Below are positions 1 through 11,486 of a DNA stretch of 64,000 nt, in pieces (the first letter of the stretch is position 1; each line of letters begins with the position of its first letter). The stretch comes from Pyrenophora tritici-repentis (Eukaryota; Ascomycota; Dothideomycetes; Pleosporales; Pleosporaceae). Position numbers and translations under genes: made by a program. Under the pieces are notes generated by a model, which saw nothing but the letters and a program-made list of their open reading frames with translations, searched no databases and had not been told where the DNA came from. The DNA lies in contig NC_089396.1 in NCBI RefSeq assembly GCF_003171515.1, forward strand, positions 558,001 through 622,000, given 5' to 3'.

Positions 1-843
1 CTTTCACATTGCCAGCACCGTAGAAAGCTGTCGGAGTTACCATCATGGGTTCCGGACTGGTCTGGGTCTATAACAGATATGCTACAACACGTAAAAAACG
101 ACCATGTCACAATTTATCCGAGGTTCAACGCTACTGAATCAGCATTACGACAACTCGATTTCACTATCTTAGATAAAGATGGAGCGATCGAAGCACTCTC
201 GATAAATGGCATTATCTACGATAAGATATATAGAGTCGCATCATTTCCTGACCGAGTAGCTAACCATGTGGTACCATTAATCGAAACGTGGTCGTGGCCA
301 GTCAAATGGCTATCAGAAACACTTCGCCTCACGAACCACAGAAGGGATTTTTACAAAGATTTCCGCGCTCGTCTACTTGCTGCGGCAAGAACTTCAGTGG
401 GAGGGACTGGGTTCGGCCAAGACGGAAAACCAGTAAGAGTCGGGGATGATCGGTTTGTTGATGTTTTTGTTCTTCTACATGAGAAGATCGGCAAGATAGA
501 ACAAGACTGGATCAAAGATGGAATCCGGCAGTTGTGGGAGAGTAGGGATTTCAGGAATATGGTCGAAAGCAGGACTATCAGCTCCACAGGGCTTGGCACG
601 GAAATTATTGGAAAGAGTCTGGAAAGAGTCCCATCTATAACGAAAAAGGGTCATTTGGTCCTTGGCTATGAAGGTACCAAGCGAGGTGACGTCGTTGCAC
701 TCATCAGCGGATCTCAGGTGCCATTTATTTTTCGACCCCAAGACAGCGGCCGGTATCGAATCATTGGAGAAGCATACGTGGACGGTATCATGGACGGAGA
801 AGCGTGGGATAGTGCGAAGATTGGAAGGATAGAGTTGGTTTAG
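1..843 (+). CDS. HET-domain (heterokaryon incompatibility) protein, C-terminal part
   Basis: The frame is open from base 1, so the gene starts outside the window and only about 280 C-terminal residues are seen. An early LPSWVPDWS motif is the typical segment that follows the HET domain. The end of the protein (GDVVALISGSQVPFIFRP, then a GEAYVDGIMDGEAW stretch) is the conserved tail of this fungal family. HET proteins act in non-self recognition, and many family members have no known partner. The catalytic or signalling HET domain itself is not in view, so the allele or type cannot be judged. The ATG at 79 is internal. Family assignment is fairly secure from the two motifs; the function is known only at family level. 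Confidence 0.8.
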   Translation, partial: LSHCQHRRKLSELPSWVPDWSGSITDMLQHVKNDHVTIYPRFNATESALRQLDFTILDKDGAIEALSINGIIYDKIYRVASFPDRVANHVVPLIETWSWPVKWLSETLRLTNHRRDFYKDFRARLLAAARTSVGGTGFGQDGKPVRVGDDRFVDVFVLLHEKIGKIEQDWIKDGIRQLWESRDFRNMVESRTISSTGLGTEIIGKSLERVPSITKKGHLVLGYEGTKRGDVVALISGSQVPFIFRPQDSGRYRIIGEAYVDGIMDGEAWDSAKIGRIELV

Positions 844-1116
844 TGGAACCGATGGTAAGCAGATCTATTCACAATAGCTACGGAGCCTACGCACACGCGC
901 TCTGACGTGAATGGGCTATTCTCTGAACGCGAGAACAATGCATTCAAGAGCGTCATCTTTGACAGTTTCTACAGCTCATCACAATCATGTCCAGGGCAGG
1001 GATAATTGAAGGTCGCCGTAGAGGCCGTATATACACTCTCTGCGACTCTTACTCCTACACTCCACCATTCCCGGCATCTTTGTCATATCAGCTTACAACA
1101 CCAACGATCCCCCGCC

Positions 1117-2448
1117 ATGAAATACTTACTCATCCACCTCTTCCTCTCACCATGTCTTGCGCACGCAGCGAGTAAGTTATACACAGGCTTCAACTATGGC
1201 TCCTTCTGGGGCACAGAAGCCAACCCCAAAAAGAAATCCGACTTCCTCGACGGCTTCAATCTCGCTCGAAACCTCACCACCAACACCCCCTTCGACACTG
1301 CCCGCCTCTTCACTTGCGTCCAATCCGGTACAAAAAACGACCCAACCGAAGCCTTTGACGCAGCCGTAGAATCCAAAACCAACCTCTTTCTCGGTTTTTG
1401 GATCTCCCCCGCCCAAAAAGGCGGCTCTCCCTCCATCAATAACGAAATGGTGGCCCTAGAGAAAGGGTTTCAGAAACACGGCCAAGCACTCTCAGACCTC
1501 ATCATCGGCCTCTCCGTCGGCAACGAAGACGTCTACCGCGCCGAAGCCTCAGGCGAAATCGGTCTCACAGCCCCCATCGTCGGCTCCACAATCGCGCAAG
1601 TCAAGAAAAACATCGCCGCCTCCTCCTTCTCCAGATACATGGCATCCAAGCCCATCGGTCACGTCGACACAGTCAAATACGCCGTCGTCGACAACGCCGA
1701 CTTCATCGGAATAACAGTCTACCCATACTGGAATAAAGACAGCATCGACGCGGCGTTTACTTCCTTCCAAGGCTCCGTCGCCGAAGCGGAGAAACGCGCT
1801 GGTGGACGGCCTATTTGGATTGCGGAGATGGGATGGCCGACGGCGGATTCAACCCAGCATGGTGCTGCTGTTGCGGGCGTGGGCCAGTTGCAGAGGTTTT
1901 GGAAGGAGGTGGGGTGTTGGGTTTTCTCGAGGTATACGACGTTTTGGTTTGAGCTGGTCAAGGATTCTACACCCGAGCAAAAGGCGGATTGGGGGTTTGT
2001 GGATGGGAAGACGAGGGCGGCGAAGATTAAGGATTTGAGCTGTGGTGGTGCACCTAAGCCAAGTTCAGGCAAAGACAAGCCTGTGTCTGGTACTTTACCA
2101 CCATTGTCGTCGACTAGCCATGCTGTATCTCCTGCGCCAAGTACAGTAGCACCGACACCATCAACAATACTGACATCCATATCTCCATCCCCATCTCTAG
2201 CTTCCCCTCCCGGACAAAGCCCACCGCATGCTACCCTCACCAGCACAACAACCCTCACCCCCATAGCAATAATCTCTCCATCTCCTCCATACGGCCCTTC
2301 TCCAGAAACCCATAGTTCTGTACGTTTCATAACCTTAGAAGCCACCGTTGTGATTACAACTACACCCACCGTCGGGGGTTACAACCAAACCTACGCCAAC
2401 ACCAGTGAAGCCTGTGCATGCCGTTACACTGACTGTGGTGGAGAATAG
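1117..2448 (+). CDS. Secreted GH17 glucan endo-1,3-beta-glucosidase
   Basis: The start at 1117 gives a signal peptide (MKYLLIHLFLSPCLAHA); the upstream in-frame codon at 1006 is TTG and is not used. The GH17 domain covers about residues 20-310, with the acid/base in GNEDVYR and the nucleophile in WIAEMGWPT. A Ser/Thr/Pro-rich tail follows, as in cell-wall glucanases of the EglC type. The enzyme would trim beta-1,3-glucan in the wall. A TATA-like gtatatacac lies near 1027. The end of the frame looks wrong: after the G5 run at 2374-2378 the next frame continues with coding-like residues to a stop at 2489-2491 (see findings). The true C-terminus may therefore differ from 2448. Confidence 0.85.
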   Translation: MKYLLIHLFLSPCLAHAASKLYTGFNYGSFWGTEANPKKKSDFLDGFNLARNLTTNTPFDTARLFTCVQSGTKNDPTEAFDAAVESKTNLFLGFWISPAQKGGSPSINNEMVALEKGFQKHGQALSDLIIGLSVGNEDVYRAEASGEIGLTAPIVGSTIAQVKKNIAASSFSRYMASKPIGHVDTVKYAVVDNADFIGITVYPYWNKDSIDAAFTSFQGSVAEAEKRAGGRPIWIAEMGWPTADSTQHGAAVAGVGQLQRFWKEVGCWVFSRYTTFWFELVKDSTPEQKADWGFVDGKTRAAKIKDLSCGGAPKPSSGKDKPVSGTLPPLSSTSHAVSPAPSTVAPTPSTILTSISPSPSLASPPGQSPPHATLTSTTTLTPIAIISPSPPYGPSPETHSSVRFITLEATVVITTTPTVGGYNQTYANTSEACACRYTDCGGE

Positions 2449-2696
2449 TTATGTCACGATTGGTGCACAGACTGTGACGGCGTATTCGTGAACGTAGAAT
2501 TAAATGTTGTGGAATGGGTGGGGTAGCAAAGGGGTGAAGGGGGGGATGGGTGGTATGAGGATGATTAGCGACTGGCTAGTAGCATCATCACCATTTGTAT
2601 CATAAGATTTTGTAGTAAGAAATTGTTTCCCAGCACTTGTACCAAATTTAAGTAGAAAAGATCTGTGTATGAAATGTGACAACATCAATCTCCCAC

Positions 2697-5600
2697 CTAC
2701 CCCTTCCTCAGCAACGCCAGATGCGCTCCCGCCGTAACCGTATCCCCAGGTTTCACCAACACCTTCTCCACCTTGAGTTTCCCCGCGTTAGCTACAGCCT
2801 CGGGCGTCTTAACCGCAATCTCCAATTTCATCGCCTCGAGGATGACAATCTGCCTCTGTGTTAGCCGTAATCCTTCACCCCTTCAATGCAAGAAAACTTA
2901 CCACACTGCCCTCCCCCACTGCATCCCCCTCAGCAACCTCGACTTTCCAAACATTCGCATCAACCGGCGCCTCAACACCCACCACGCCCTCCTGCTCCAA
3001 CAGCTTCTCCACAGTCCCCATGTCAACCCCACTCTCCGCCTTCTCCCTCCTCCACCGCTCCAAGCTCTCTTCCTCTGCTCTGTTCATCTCCTCCTGCGCT
3101 TTCGCCTGCTTCTCCCTAATCTGCCGTACCTCCTCCTTCGTATTCCTTAGCATCTCATTATGCGTCTTCATATCGAACTCCACATCTTCATACTCCCACT
3201 CGTATTTTCCCGCGCGAAACAAACCCAGCAGTTCATCCAGCTTATCCTCACTAACCTGGTAAAAGGTCAAAATATCAAAGTCACGGAAAATCCACGGTTT
3301 ACCGTGTCCGCTGAAACCGGGTTTACACGCGTAATAATCCCAACAAGGCACCGTACGCCCCGTCATCTGATAACCACCAGGTGAATCAACGGGGTAAATA
3401 GACATGCATGACCCAGCCCAGCCCACCGTACCTTCAGGCGTGAAAACACGACTGGGGTTCATCTTCGGTGCGGAGAGGCGCTGTCGTGGGTCGACGGGGA
3501 GTGAGACAGTGTTTCCGCAGAAGAAACCTACGACGACGGCCATGAACTGGCCTGTGAGGTAGATGTCCTTGAGTTGCTGAGGGGTGAAGGCGTTGTTTTT
3601 CGCTACAAAAGAGAGGTTGTCTGGGAGGTAGGGGGCGTGCGGGCGTTGGTTGGTCATGTACCGTTGAGTGGCTTCGTCTTGGAGTTTGGATTCGAAGGAA
3701 ATGGGTAGTTTGAAGATGCGGGTTGGTACTTTTGTGGTGGTTAGGTCGCCGAGTGTATCCTCAATGATTTTCAGGTGCTCGATAAGGCTGGAGCGCGGGA
3801 GGCGGGCGCCGTTGTAGTACAGGAGGAGGGATGTGCAGCAACCGACTGTGTTGTAGAGGTTTTGTCGTATGAGGGCGGGGGTGGAGGAGGAGTGCAGGGC
3901 ATTTTCGAGCGCGGTGACGCGGCAGCGGTGGTTTAGGTCGAAGGATTCGTTGCCATATTCTATGAGGAGGTGGTCGTCGCCGCCTTGGCGGTAGCGGACA
4001 AGGGGTGTAGTGGATGTGGCGGGTTTCTCCCAGACGACTGCTTTTCCGATTTCGCCAGAGTTGAAGTTACAGTGGGCGCCTTGGAGTTTTTCTATCTTGT
4101 CAAAGCCAGTACTGGACTTGATGGCCTGCCCAACTGAATCCAGAAAATCCTCCGTCTTCTCTCTTTTCTTCAAGGCATCTTCTAGTCCAACTCTTACATA
4201 CTTGACCGTATTCCCCGCCTTGATCTGTCCCAGCTTCCACCAGTCCGCTCTTACAACCGTCGTGCTACTCGTGAACCCGCCGAAGTTGGGACAGTCGACA
4301 GGAAAGATACAAGGATCGTCTCCCGTCCAGTTCAAAGTCCCCAGAGGATACCCATACTCGATCAGGTTACTGGGATGCGCACCCCCCTCACCACCATCCT
4401 TGCGCGCCCACTTCGGTACCGGACCCACAAGACGAATGCCACTCCTGGACGCATTGTGCGAAACCTTCCATTCGGTGTGATAGATTTGCTCGATGAACTC
4501 TGGGTCAAAGTATCCCTCATCGTGAGGGCCGACCATGGCTGTAATGTCCCACGTCGTCTTGTAAACCGGCCTCAGACTCTCCGGTAACTCTGCCTTTGTA
4601 AACTTCTCTGGAAGTGTCTCCGTGATCTGCAGCAAATCCCCTGGAGCAAGTTGACGACCTTGATATCCTCCAATAGCAACCAGCGGCGATGTAGACTTTG
4701 AATCGAAGTACTCTGCCACTGATGGAAACCCACCGTAGACTGCTAGATACGCTCGACAGCCCGCTCCAGTCGTCTTACCAATCTTGAGTTTCTGGCCGGC
4801 CTCAATCTTGACGCTCGTCCACATGGGAAACGGCTGATCGTCAAGACTAGCTTCCATGGAGGCACCGCACAGGGCTACAATGGCAGGTCCGACGAAACGT
4901 AATTCTGGTCCACTCAACGTGATTTCAAGACCTTCTTTTGTTCTTGGATTACCGACGAGCATGTTCGCTATTTGGAAAGCGATTGGGTCCATGGGTCCGG
5001 AGTGAGGTACGCCTTTACCTACTGTAGGCCGGCCGGGGAGGTCTTGGACGAGTGTATATGCACCGGGAGATATGACGTCGATGGCATGAGGCGTGTACGT
5101 AAAGTCCTTGAGGAAACTGGTCATGGTGTTGCCTTGTTTGAAACGCGGGTCGTCGAGGATGTTGGCGAGGAATTCGAGGTTGGTAGGTGGACCGCTAATG
5201 GAGGATTGAGTGAGTAGCTCCTTCATCGATGCGATTGTCTTCTCTCTTGATTCTGTATGAACCATTGCCTTTGCTATCAAAGGGTCTGTACACCGTTAGC
5301 TCATCAACGCCCAAATCATCTTGGAGTTCTTACCATAATTCGGCGTAATTCTCACACCAGTGAACACCCACGTATCAATCCTGCTCCCAGGCACATCCTT
5401 CCACTCAACCTTCTGCAGCAACCCCGGCGATGGCGCATAATCCCTCAACGGATTCTCCGCATAAACCCTCGCTTCAATAGCCGCACCCCTCGGCCCCTGC
5501 GGCTGCATTCCCTTCAACAACCCCCCATCCAACCCCTTCCTCCCCGCCAACTGCGCATCCGCCTGCTTGAGCATCAACTCCACAAGATCAATCCCATAGC

Positions 5601-6594
5601 AAAGTTCCGTAATCCCATGCTCAACCTGCAATCTCGTATTCATTTCCAAAAAGAAGAAATCCCCCGTCTTATCATCCACAAGATACTCAATGGTACCCGC
5701 GGACCCATACTGAATCGACTCCGCCAGCCTCACAGCCGCGTCCCCCAGTTTCTGCCTCAACTCTGGATGCCGTTCAACAAAAGGACTGGGACACTCCTCA
5801 ATAACCTTCTGATGTCTCCTCTGAATCGAGCACTCCCTTTCCCCAAAATGCACCGCTTGACCCGTCCCATTTCCAAACACCTGCACCTCAACATGATGAC
5901 TCGCGGGATAAAACGCCTCGAGAAAAACCCCCGGGTTTTTAAATAACGTCGCCCCTCGCGATTGTACCATGCGAAATCCCTCTCGTACCTCCTCCACTTT
6001 TTCACACGTGATCAATCCCATACCACCACCCCCACCCGTCGCCTTGAGCATAACCGGAAACCCAATCCTCTCTGCTTCCCTCACCGCAGCATCTTCATCT
6101 TCCACAAGCCCCTTTGTGCCGGGCACGATCGGCACATTTGCTTTTTCAGCGAGCCCGCGCGCGGTGTGTTTGACACCAAAAGCTTCGATTGCGTCTGGTG
6201 AAGGGCCCACCCATACAAGTCCAGTGTCGCCCACAGCTCGGGCGAAATCTGCATTTTCAGAGAGGAAGCCGTAGCCGGGGATTATAGCGTCTGCGTTTTT
6301 GTCTTTTGCGATTTTCAGGATGGCGGCTGAGTCGGTGTAGGCGGTTGCGGGGGGCCCAGGGAGGAGGACGGCTTCGTCGGCGTCGCGGACGTGTTGGGAT
6401 GATGCGTCTGCGGATGAGTAGATTGCGATTGTTTTGATGGATAGTTTCTTTGCTGTTTTACATATGCGGACCTGTGATAGGGGACGTTAGTTACATCTGT
6501 ATGGTATAGCGGAATGATTCCGCAGTATCAAAGACGGGGTACTTGCACTTATTTCACCGCGATTCGCAATGAGGACTGTCTTTAGTTTTTCCAT
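2697..6594 (-). CDS. Biotin-dependent urea carboxylase-like protein (biotin carboxylase-AHS2-AHS1-biotinyl), possible 5-oxoprolinase subunit fusion
   Basis: Four exons: 6594-6547, 6471-5334, 5285-2902 and 2849-2697, giving 1240 residues. Domain order: biotin carboxylase (about 1-450; LIANRGEI, IPGYGFLSEN, glycine loop KATGGGGGMG, NTRLQVEH), allophanate hydrolase subunit 2/KipA/PxpC (about 466-740; VPHSGPMDP), subunit 1/KipI/PxpB (about 790-1010; NSPGGYQ-like DSPGGYQMTGRTVP), and a biotinyl domain with EAMKLE, whose Lys is about residue 1198. This is the layout of the urea carboxylase half of Dur1,2, but the amidase half is absent. The divergent neighbour is a PxpA homologue, so 5-oxoproline or another lactam is a credible substrate in place of urea. 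Intron 1 (6546-6472) needs a GC donor (GCAAGT) to keep the GEI-x-VRIC motif. Architecture is certain; substrate is not. Confidence 0.85.
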
Positions 6595-7039
6595 GTTTTG
6601 TTAGTTATTGAGTTTACATTCAATGGTTCTGACCATCTACAGGCACGAATGTAACCCGTTATGAAGGGCTTCAGACTGCGGTATCGTGACCCAACTCCAA
6701 ATCCATAGCCCCACCTCTAGCCAGCATCTTCCTGACCGACTGCGCCATCATCTCACCAGCCGTTGGAGCGAAGACCTTGCAATTGGCTCTTTTGATGCCG
6801 GCGCGCAGGCTGGTTCCGGAGATACCGACGTCACCAGAGCTCGTAGAAAAGGCGGGGTCGATAACAAGCATTGGGGCATGACGCTACGCGCAACGCGTCT
6901 AATAGCTCGTGAGAGTTGGAGACGTTGGAGACGAGACAAACTACGTGCCTTACTCCGATATCAGTTGATTGCTTTACCTTGAAACACTCCGTTGTTTATT
7001 ATTCTTCACAACTCCAACTCCAATTACCACGACATCACG
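6595..7039. promoter_or_regulatory. Divergent promoter between carboxylase and PxpA-like genes
   Basis: This 445-bp gap separates two start codons on opposite strands, so the two genes could be co-regulated. A minus-strand ATG frame of 66 codons (6871-6671) lies inside it. I do not recognise its product; it may be a leader ORF, a remnant or chance. No regulator site was identified with confidence. Confidence 0.5.
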
Positions 7040-7905
7040 ATGCCTGCGATCAAACATGCGGTTAAGATCAACGTAGATCTGGGTGAAGGATACGGAAACT
7101 ACAAGTGCGGACCCGACGACGAATTGATCCCGCTCATCGATCATGCGAACATTGCATGTGGCTTCCACGCTGGGTAAGCAATAGGCCGTGAGGAGAAATA
7201 CCAAATTGACGCTAACATGAGCAGCGACCCATTGATCATGCATCAAACGGTACTTGCTTGCAAAAAGCACAATATTGCCGTGGGTGCCCATCCCGGCTTA
7301 CCCGACATTCAAGGGTTCGGGCGACGAGAAATCAAAATGTCACCTGAGGAATTGACAGCTGCTGTTCGATACCAAGTCGGTGCTCTGAAGGGGTTCCTTG
7401 ATGCCGAAGATGTCCCGCTTCACCATGTCAAGCCCCACGGTGTGCTGTATGGAATGATGTATAGGGATAAAGAGGTTTGTCGAGCAGTCTATGCCGGGGT
7501 ACCAAAAGGAACGACAGTTTTTGGTCTTGCAGGCACGTTTCATGAAGAAGTTGCAAAAGAGATGGGTCTTCCTTTTGTTGCAGAGTTGTATGGAGATGTC
7601 AAGTACAACAAGGACAGTACGCTTGTTATTGACCGGAAGAAGAAGTAAGTTGTATTGACTCGTATTTGTGCTCTAGGCTAATCAGGTATAGGGCCTGGCA
7701 TCCGGATGAGATTAAGAAACATGTAACGAGTCAGGTCGAAAATGCGACTGTCACAGCCGTTACGGGTGAGGAGGTGAAGCTTCCGATAGGCGACCACCAG
7801 GTTTCACTGTGTTGCCACTCGGACTCGCCTGGGGCTGTAGAAATTGTCAAGGCGGCACGGGAGATTGTTGACCAGTTCAACAGCCGGAATTACCGAAAGG
7901 CTTAG
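7040..7905 (+). CDS. LamB/YcsF family protein (PxpA-like 5-oxoprolinase subunit A)
   Basis: Three exons: 7040-7173, 7225-7644 and 7686-7905, 257 residues, the usual family length. The start at 7040 lies just before the conserved [11 protein letters not shown] motif. Further family motifs are [12 protein letters not shown] (restored across intron 1), [13 protein letters not shown], and the late [10 protein letters not shown] segment. Bacterial PxpA works with PxpB and PxpC to open 5-oxoproline to glutamate using ATP. Here PxpB/PxpC-like domains are fused in the divergent neighbour. The second intron is only 41 nt. Family assignment is strong; the reaction is inferred from bacterial work and from the neighbour. 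Confidence 0.88.
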
Positions 7906-8400
7906 GGGTATTCAAATTGTGGTGCAAGTGATATCCAGGGCTAGCATATAATCTCAAGGACGTGAGCTTGAAAAGCAGTGATTCAAACCAGTCGCGCGTG
8001 TAGATAACGATGCCCTGTGATAAAGCACATGCATATCCGAGCATGGAGATGTCAACCGCCAAGTGTTTAGCTTGTGGATTTGAGCGTTGTTCGACTTGTC
8101 GCTTCAGCTCTTGGTCGCCATTGTATCCAGCATACATGCATGCGGATATTGTCTGCTTGATGCAGAAAGCGGCATATCTTAGCTCGCGCGGGTTTGCGCT
8201 TGTAGCCAGGAACTGAATAAATGCCTGAATGATATGTTGCACTACGCAGATATTCGTCCCCACTGGGAGGTTGGCGGAACTATCACGCCAAACTCGCGTG
8301 AACAGGGGTGTTTGCACAGAACCGAGTATTGTTTTCGTAGTTGGAGAGGTATATCCTGACCGAGATTATGGGTGAAGGTCGATATATCTGGATGGATCGC
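7906..8400. other. Gap between convergent genes with an ATG-less minus-strand ORF
   Basis: No gene is supported here. A minus-strand open frame of about 160 codons runs from about 8350 to 7877 and overlaps the last 29 bases of the PxpA gene. It has no ATG near its beginning and no recognised motif. It could be a decayed exon or chance. Confidence 0.4.
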
Positions 8401-8897
8401 TCAGAGGCCGCCGTAGATGGCAAAGGAAGACAAGACCAGTATCATGGCGTTGATGAGAGACCACACAAAGGGTATCCAGGTGGACATTTCAAAATATCCC
8501 GCTTGATATACTCCTCCAAGCCTATGCTAGTCAGTATTTGCCGACGTATCTTGAATAGTCATCCTCACAGTCCACCCACAAGAGCACCAGCGACAAGCGC
8601 TTCAATGCCGCCTACAATGGTGAATACAGGCAAGGCGATCCATATCAGCTTCCAGTTTCGCCATTGCACTATACACGCCCAAAGCGCAGTGATGAAATGT
8701 ACACCGCCAACTAGCAGTAAGGTCCAGTATACTGTGAAGCGGAGGATGTCGTCGGGGCGGTAGAGGTAGTAGGACGTTGCTGTGCCGGCAGGGAGAGGCC
8801 AATAAAGGGAAGGCCAGGGAGGGGTTGTGTAGCCCAGCGGGGCGACCGAGTCGACGCGTTGGATGAAGCTAGGGAAGATGTTGTTAACGTTGATCAT
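8401..8897 (-). CDS. Small multi-pass membrane protein of unknown function
   Basis: Two exons (8897-8569 and 8521-8401) encode 149 residues. The frame extends further upstream, but the first ATG is at 8897 and no upstream exon joins in phase. Four hydrophobic stretches are visible: around FTVYWTLLLVGGVHFITAL, LIWIALPVFTIVGGI with the following VAGALVGGLL, and WSLINAMILVLSSFAIYGGL at the very C-terminus. The intron (8568-8522) has a CTGAC-type branch site. I do not recognise the family; it looks like a conserved fungal integral membrane protein. Confidence 0.7.
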
Positions 8898-9269
8898 GTT
8901 GTTCGAGACATGGGGATTGAGGTAAAGACGATGTTCGGGCCGGTAAGCTAGAATAGGGTGCAAGTGCAGGTGTTGGGAGCAAGGGTATCATGCATGCACA
9001 CTCACCTCATCTGGGTAACATGGCGTGAAGTGCGCTCGATATGGATGCGCGCGTCTGATTGGCGTTGAACAGAAGCGGTATAATTATGCGATACTGGTAG
9101 GTTAATTCTAAGACGTCCATCCGAGTGAAGGGTACCTAGCCCAGGCCGGCCGAGCTTAGCTCAACCTCGGCTTGACGCGCATGGCCATCAACACCAGCCA
9201 TCTATCGCATCACGACGACATTTCCATGCGCATCGTCTAGTAGCCTGCAAAAGGCTCGTCGACACCAAG
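8898..9269. promoter_or_regulatory. Divergent intergenic region upstream of pex8 and the membrane protein
   Basis: This gap of 372 bp separates the start codons of two divergent genes. It contains GC-rich direct sequence around 9131-9165 but no motif that I can name. Confidence 0.4.
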
Positions 9270-11486
9270 ATGCCGGTCGATCGCCTGTTGTCTACGCTGT
9301 TGCGCTCGTTGCAGACATATACGGATCAGCAAGACACGCCACGGTACGCTCGCATTGCATCGCATCTCGAGTCAACGCATGGCGCATACTAACAAACTAT
9401 CGCAGCCTACTTGGGACCGCGTCATCGCTACTCACCACCCTCGGCAACCCTCACAACCTCAGTCTACTCACCTCCCATCTCCTTACTGCGCCCGCACTAT
9501 GGGACCGCCCTGATGGCGTGCGCACCCCCCTACGCATGCTCTCCGTCTTCCACGCTGCGGTCACCACCATCATCAACCACCACAATGACGTGCGTCATAA
9601 TAAGGCATCCAAGCTCGTGCCTGGTCAAACTCCTATAGGCGGAGGTCTATCGCTAGACGAATGGATACGCGCAATTGTCGCCGGCGCGGATGACCGAAGC
9701 CGCCGATGGAAGCACTTGGTAGTTTTGGGAGGCTTGTTGATTGGTACCGGGAATCTAGAAGAGCAGGGAATGGATTTGTACTGGGCATCTGCCATGCGCA
9801 AGCGAGTGGAAGCGGCTTTGGTACGAGCGACAAACCTCGCATTGGTCGAGGTTCGGGAACGTTCCGAGGCTGACGGGCTGGGAGGCCAAACTATCACTCT
9901 AGTCCTCAATCATGCCTTTGGGTGCATCGGAGAGGTGGAAAGGACGCAGATTGATTACGATCTTCTGTTGCCAGTGCTGATCGGGACGGCATACTACTCG
10001 AACGAGGGGTTCCAGTCGGCATACTTTCTTGGAAGTCTGGACCTGGATGTGCGGACGAGCCAGAATGGAAAGCTGGGCTGGAGTGTGAGTTAGGAATTGG
10101 GATTTCTGACATCCACGCTAATTTGAATAGGCACAATCGAGCTCATACCGGCAGGTCGAGGTCATCATGAACAGGCCATTGGTGACTTCCATGGGCCCCC
10201 TCTCACGCCTCATCGCGCACTCAGTCGAGAACGTCAAGAATCCTTGGATTATTCAGACCATGATGGATGACTTGGCAAGCTTCTCCCGCGCCCTCACAAC
10301 CCAATGGCGACAAACTAAATTCTCCGCCGTTGAGCCCGCCGAAGAAGCCGCCACTCTTGAGGATGAAGCCTTGCATAAGACAACACCACAATTGTGGAAT
10401 GTCCTCAAGGCTGCCCTTTTTGCAACAACCATTATACTTCGGGGTGTCTTCAACCGCACATTGCAAGATAGAGCACTAGCTGGGGATGCCATCGCCCCAA
10501 TACTCGCCTCGCAAGCCCTGCAAATCCTACGCCATCTTTACTTCATCACCTCTAGGCTCGGCCCAGCCTCCTTTTCCCAACACACCTTTGTGTACCTCAC
10601 AGCGATTGACATCCTTTCTGCCTATCCCAACCACTCTGACAAGTTTATCAAAGCTATCGCGCCCCAACAACTCGGACAGATACCCCGCCATCCTTTTGAT
10701 CGCATACTAGATCTGTATTTTCTCAATACAGCAGAGCACTTTACTCTTGTGCTATCTACAGCCACCAACGAAGATCTACTTGTAGCTTCAGCAGTACCCT
10801 ACCTCGCAGCTGGCGAGAACCGCCATATGCTGCCAGTATTTGAGGCGGCACACAGTGTCATGCTGGCCGTGCTTTCCGCACCACAATCTGCCGAAATCAC
10901 AGCAAAGCATCTTCCTTTTTATATTGATGCTTTATTCAGCGTCTTCCCTCATAATTTGTCGCCCCGTCAATTCCGCTTGGCTTTCAAAACACTGATGCGA
11001 GTCACGGCCCCTCCATCGACTTTATCAGCAACCCATCCAGATCTCCCAGCCACACTTCTGGAGCTCGTCTTCCACCGAGCACTCACCGCCCCTACAGAGG
11101 CACTACCCCCCGATTCCGTCGCACTAGCTCTACAAAACTCAGATGCGCCGCCTCCAGCTCTTTCAGAGCAAGCTGTGCTTGCACTAACCCTAATTGACGC
11201 TCTACCTTATCTTCCCATCGCATTACTCGAAGAATGGCTTCCTCTATGCGCAGAGCTTCTCAACGAGATCAGCGACGATGACATGCGAGAAAACGTCAAA
11301 GCACGGTACTGGGAAGTACTAGTCAGTGGCGAAATGGATGCAGAACGTAGTGGAGTGGCGGTCTGCTGGTGGACCACCAAAGGCGGGCGTGAAAGAGTGC
11401 TTTACGGCAGAGAGGAGGAACTTGATTTCATGAGTGGTGCATTACCTGTTGAAGAGGAGAGACATGTACGCGAGAGTAAGCTATAG
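9270..11486 (+). CDS. pex8: Peroxin-8 (peroxisomal matrix protein import)
   Basis: Three exons (9270-9343, 9406-10084, 10131-11486) give 702 residues, which fits Pex8 of filamentous fungi. The protein ends in SKL, a perfect type-1 peroxisomal targeting signal, as expected for this intraperisomal peripheral membrane protein. The body is an all-helical repeat protein with many Leu-rich segments, including conserved-looking stretches such as LYWASAMRKRVEAALVR and GTAYYSNEGFQSAYFLGSLD. Pex8 links the docking and RING complexes and helps release cargo from Pex5. Intron 1 has a clear ACTAAC branch site. Identification rests on length, overall helical pattern and the SKL end. Confidence 0.8.

Noticed and set aside
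2875..2901. Apparent stop of the carboxylase frame at 2875
   Set aside because: It lies in a 52-nt intron (2901-2850); splicing adds the EAMKLE biotinyl segment, which is essential for the family.
6671..6871. 66-codon minus-strand ATG frame between the carboxylase and PxpA genes
   Set aside because: No recognised motif, lies in the shared promoter, and could equally be leader sequence or chance.
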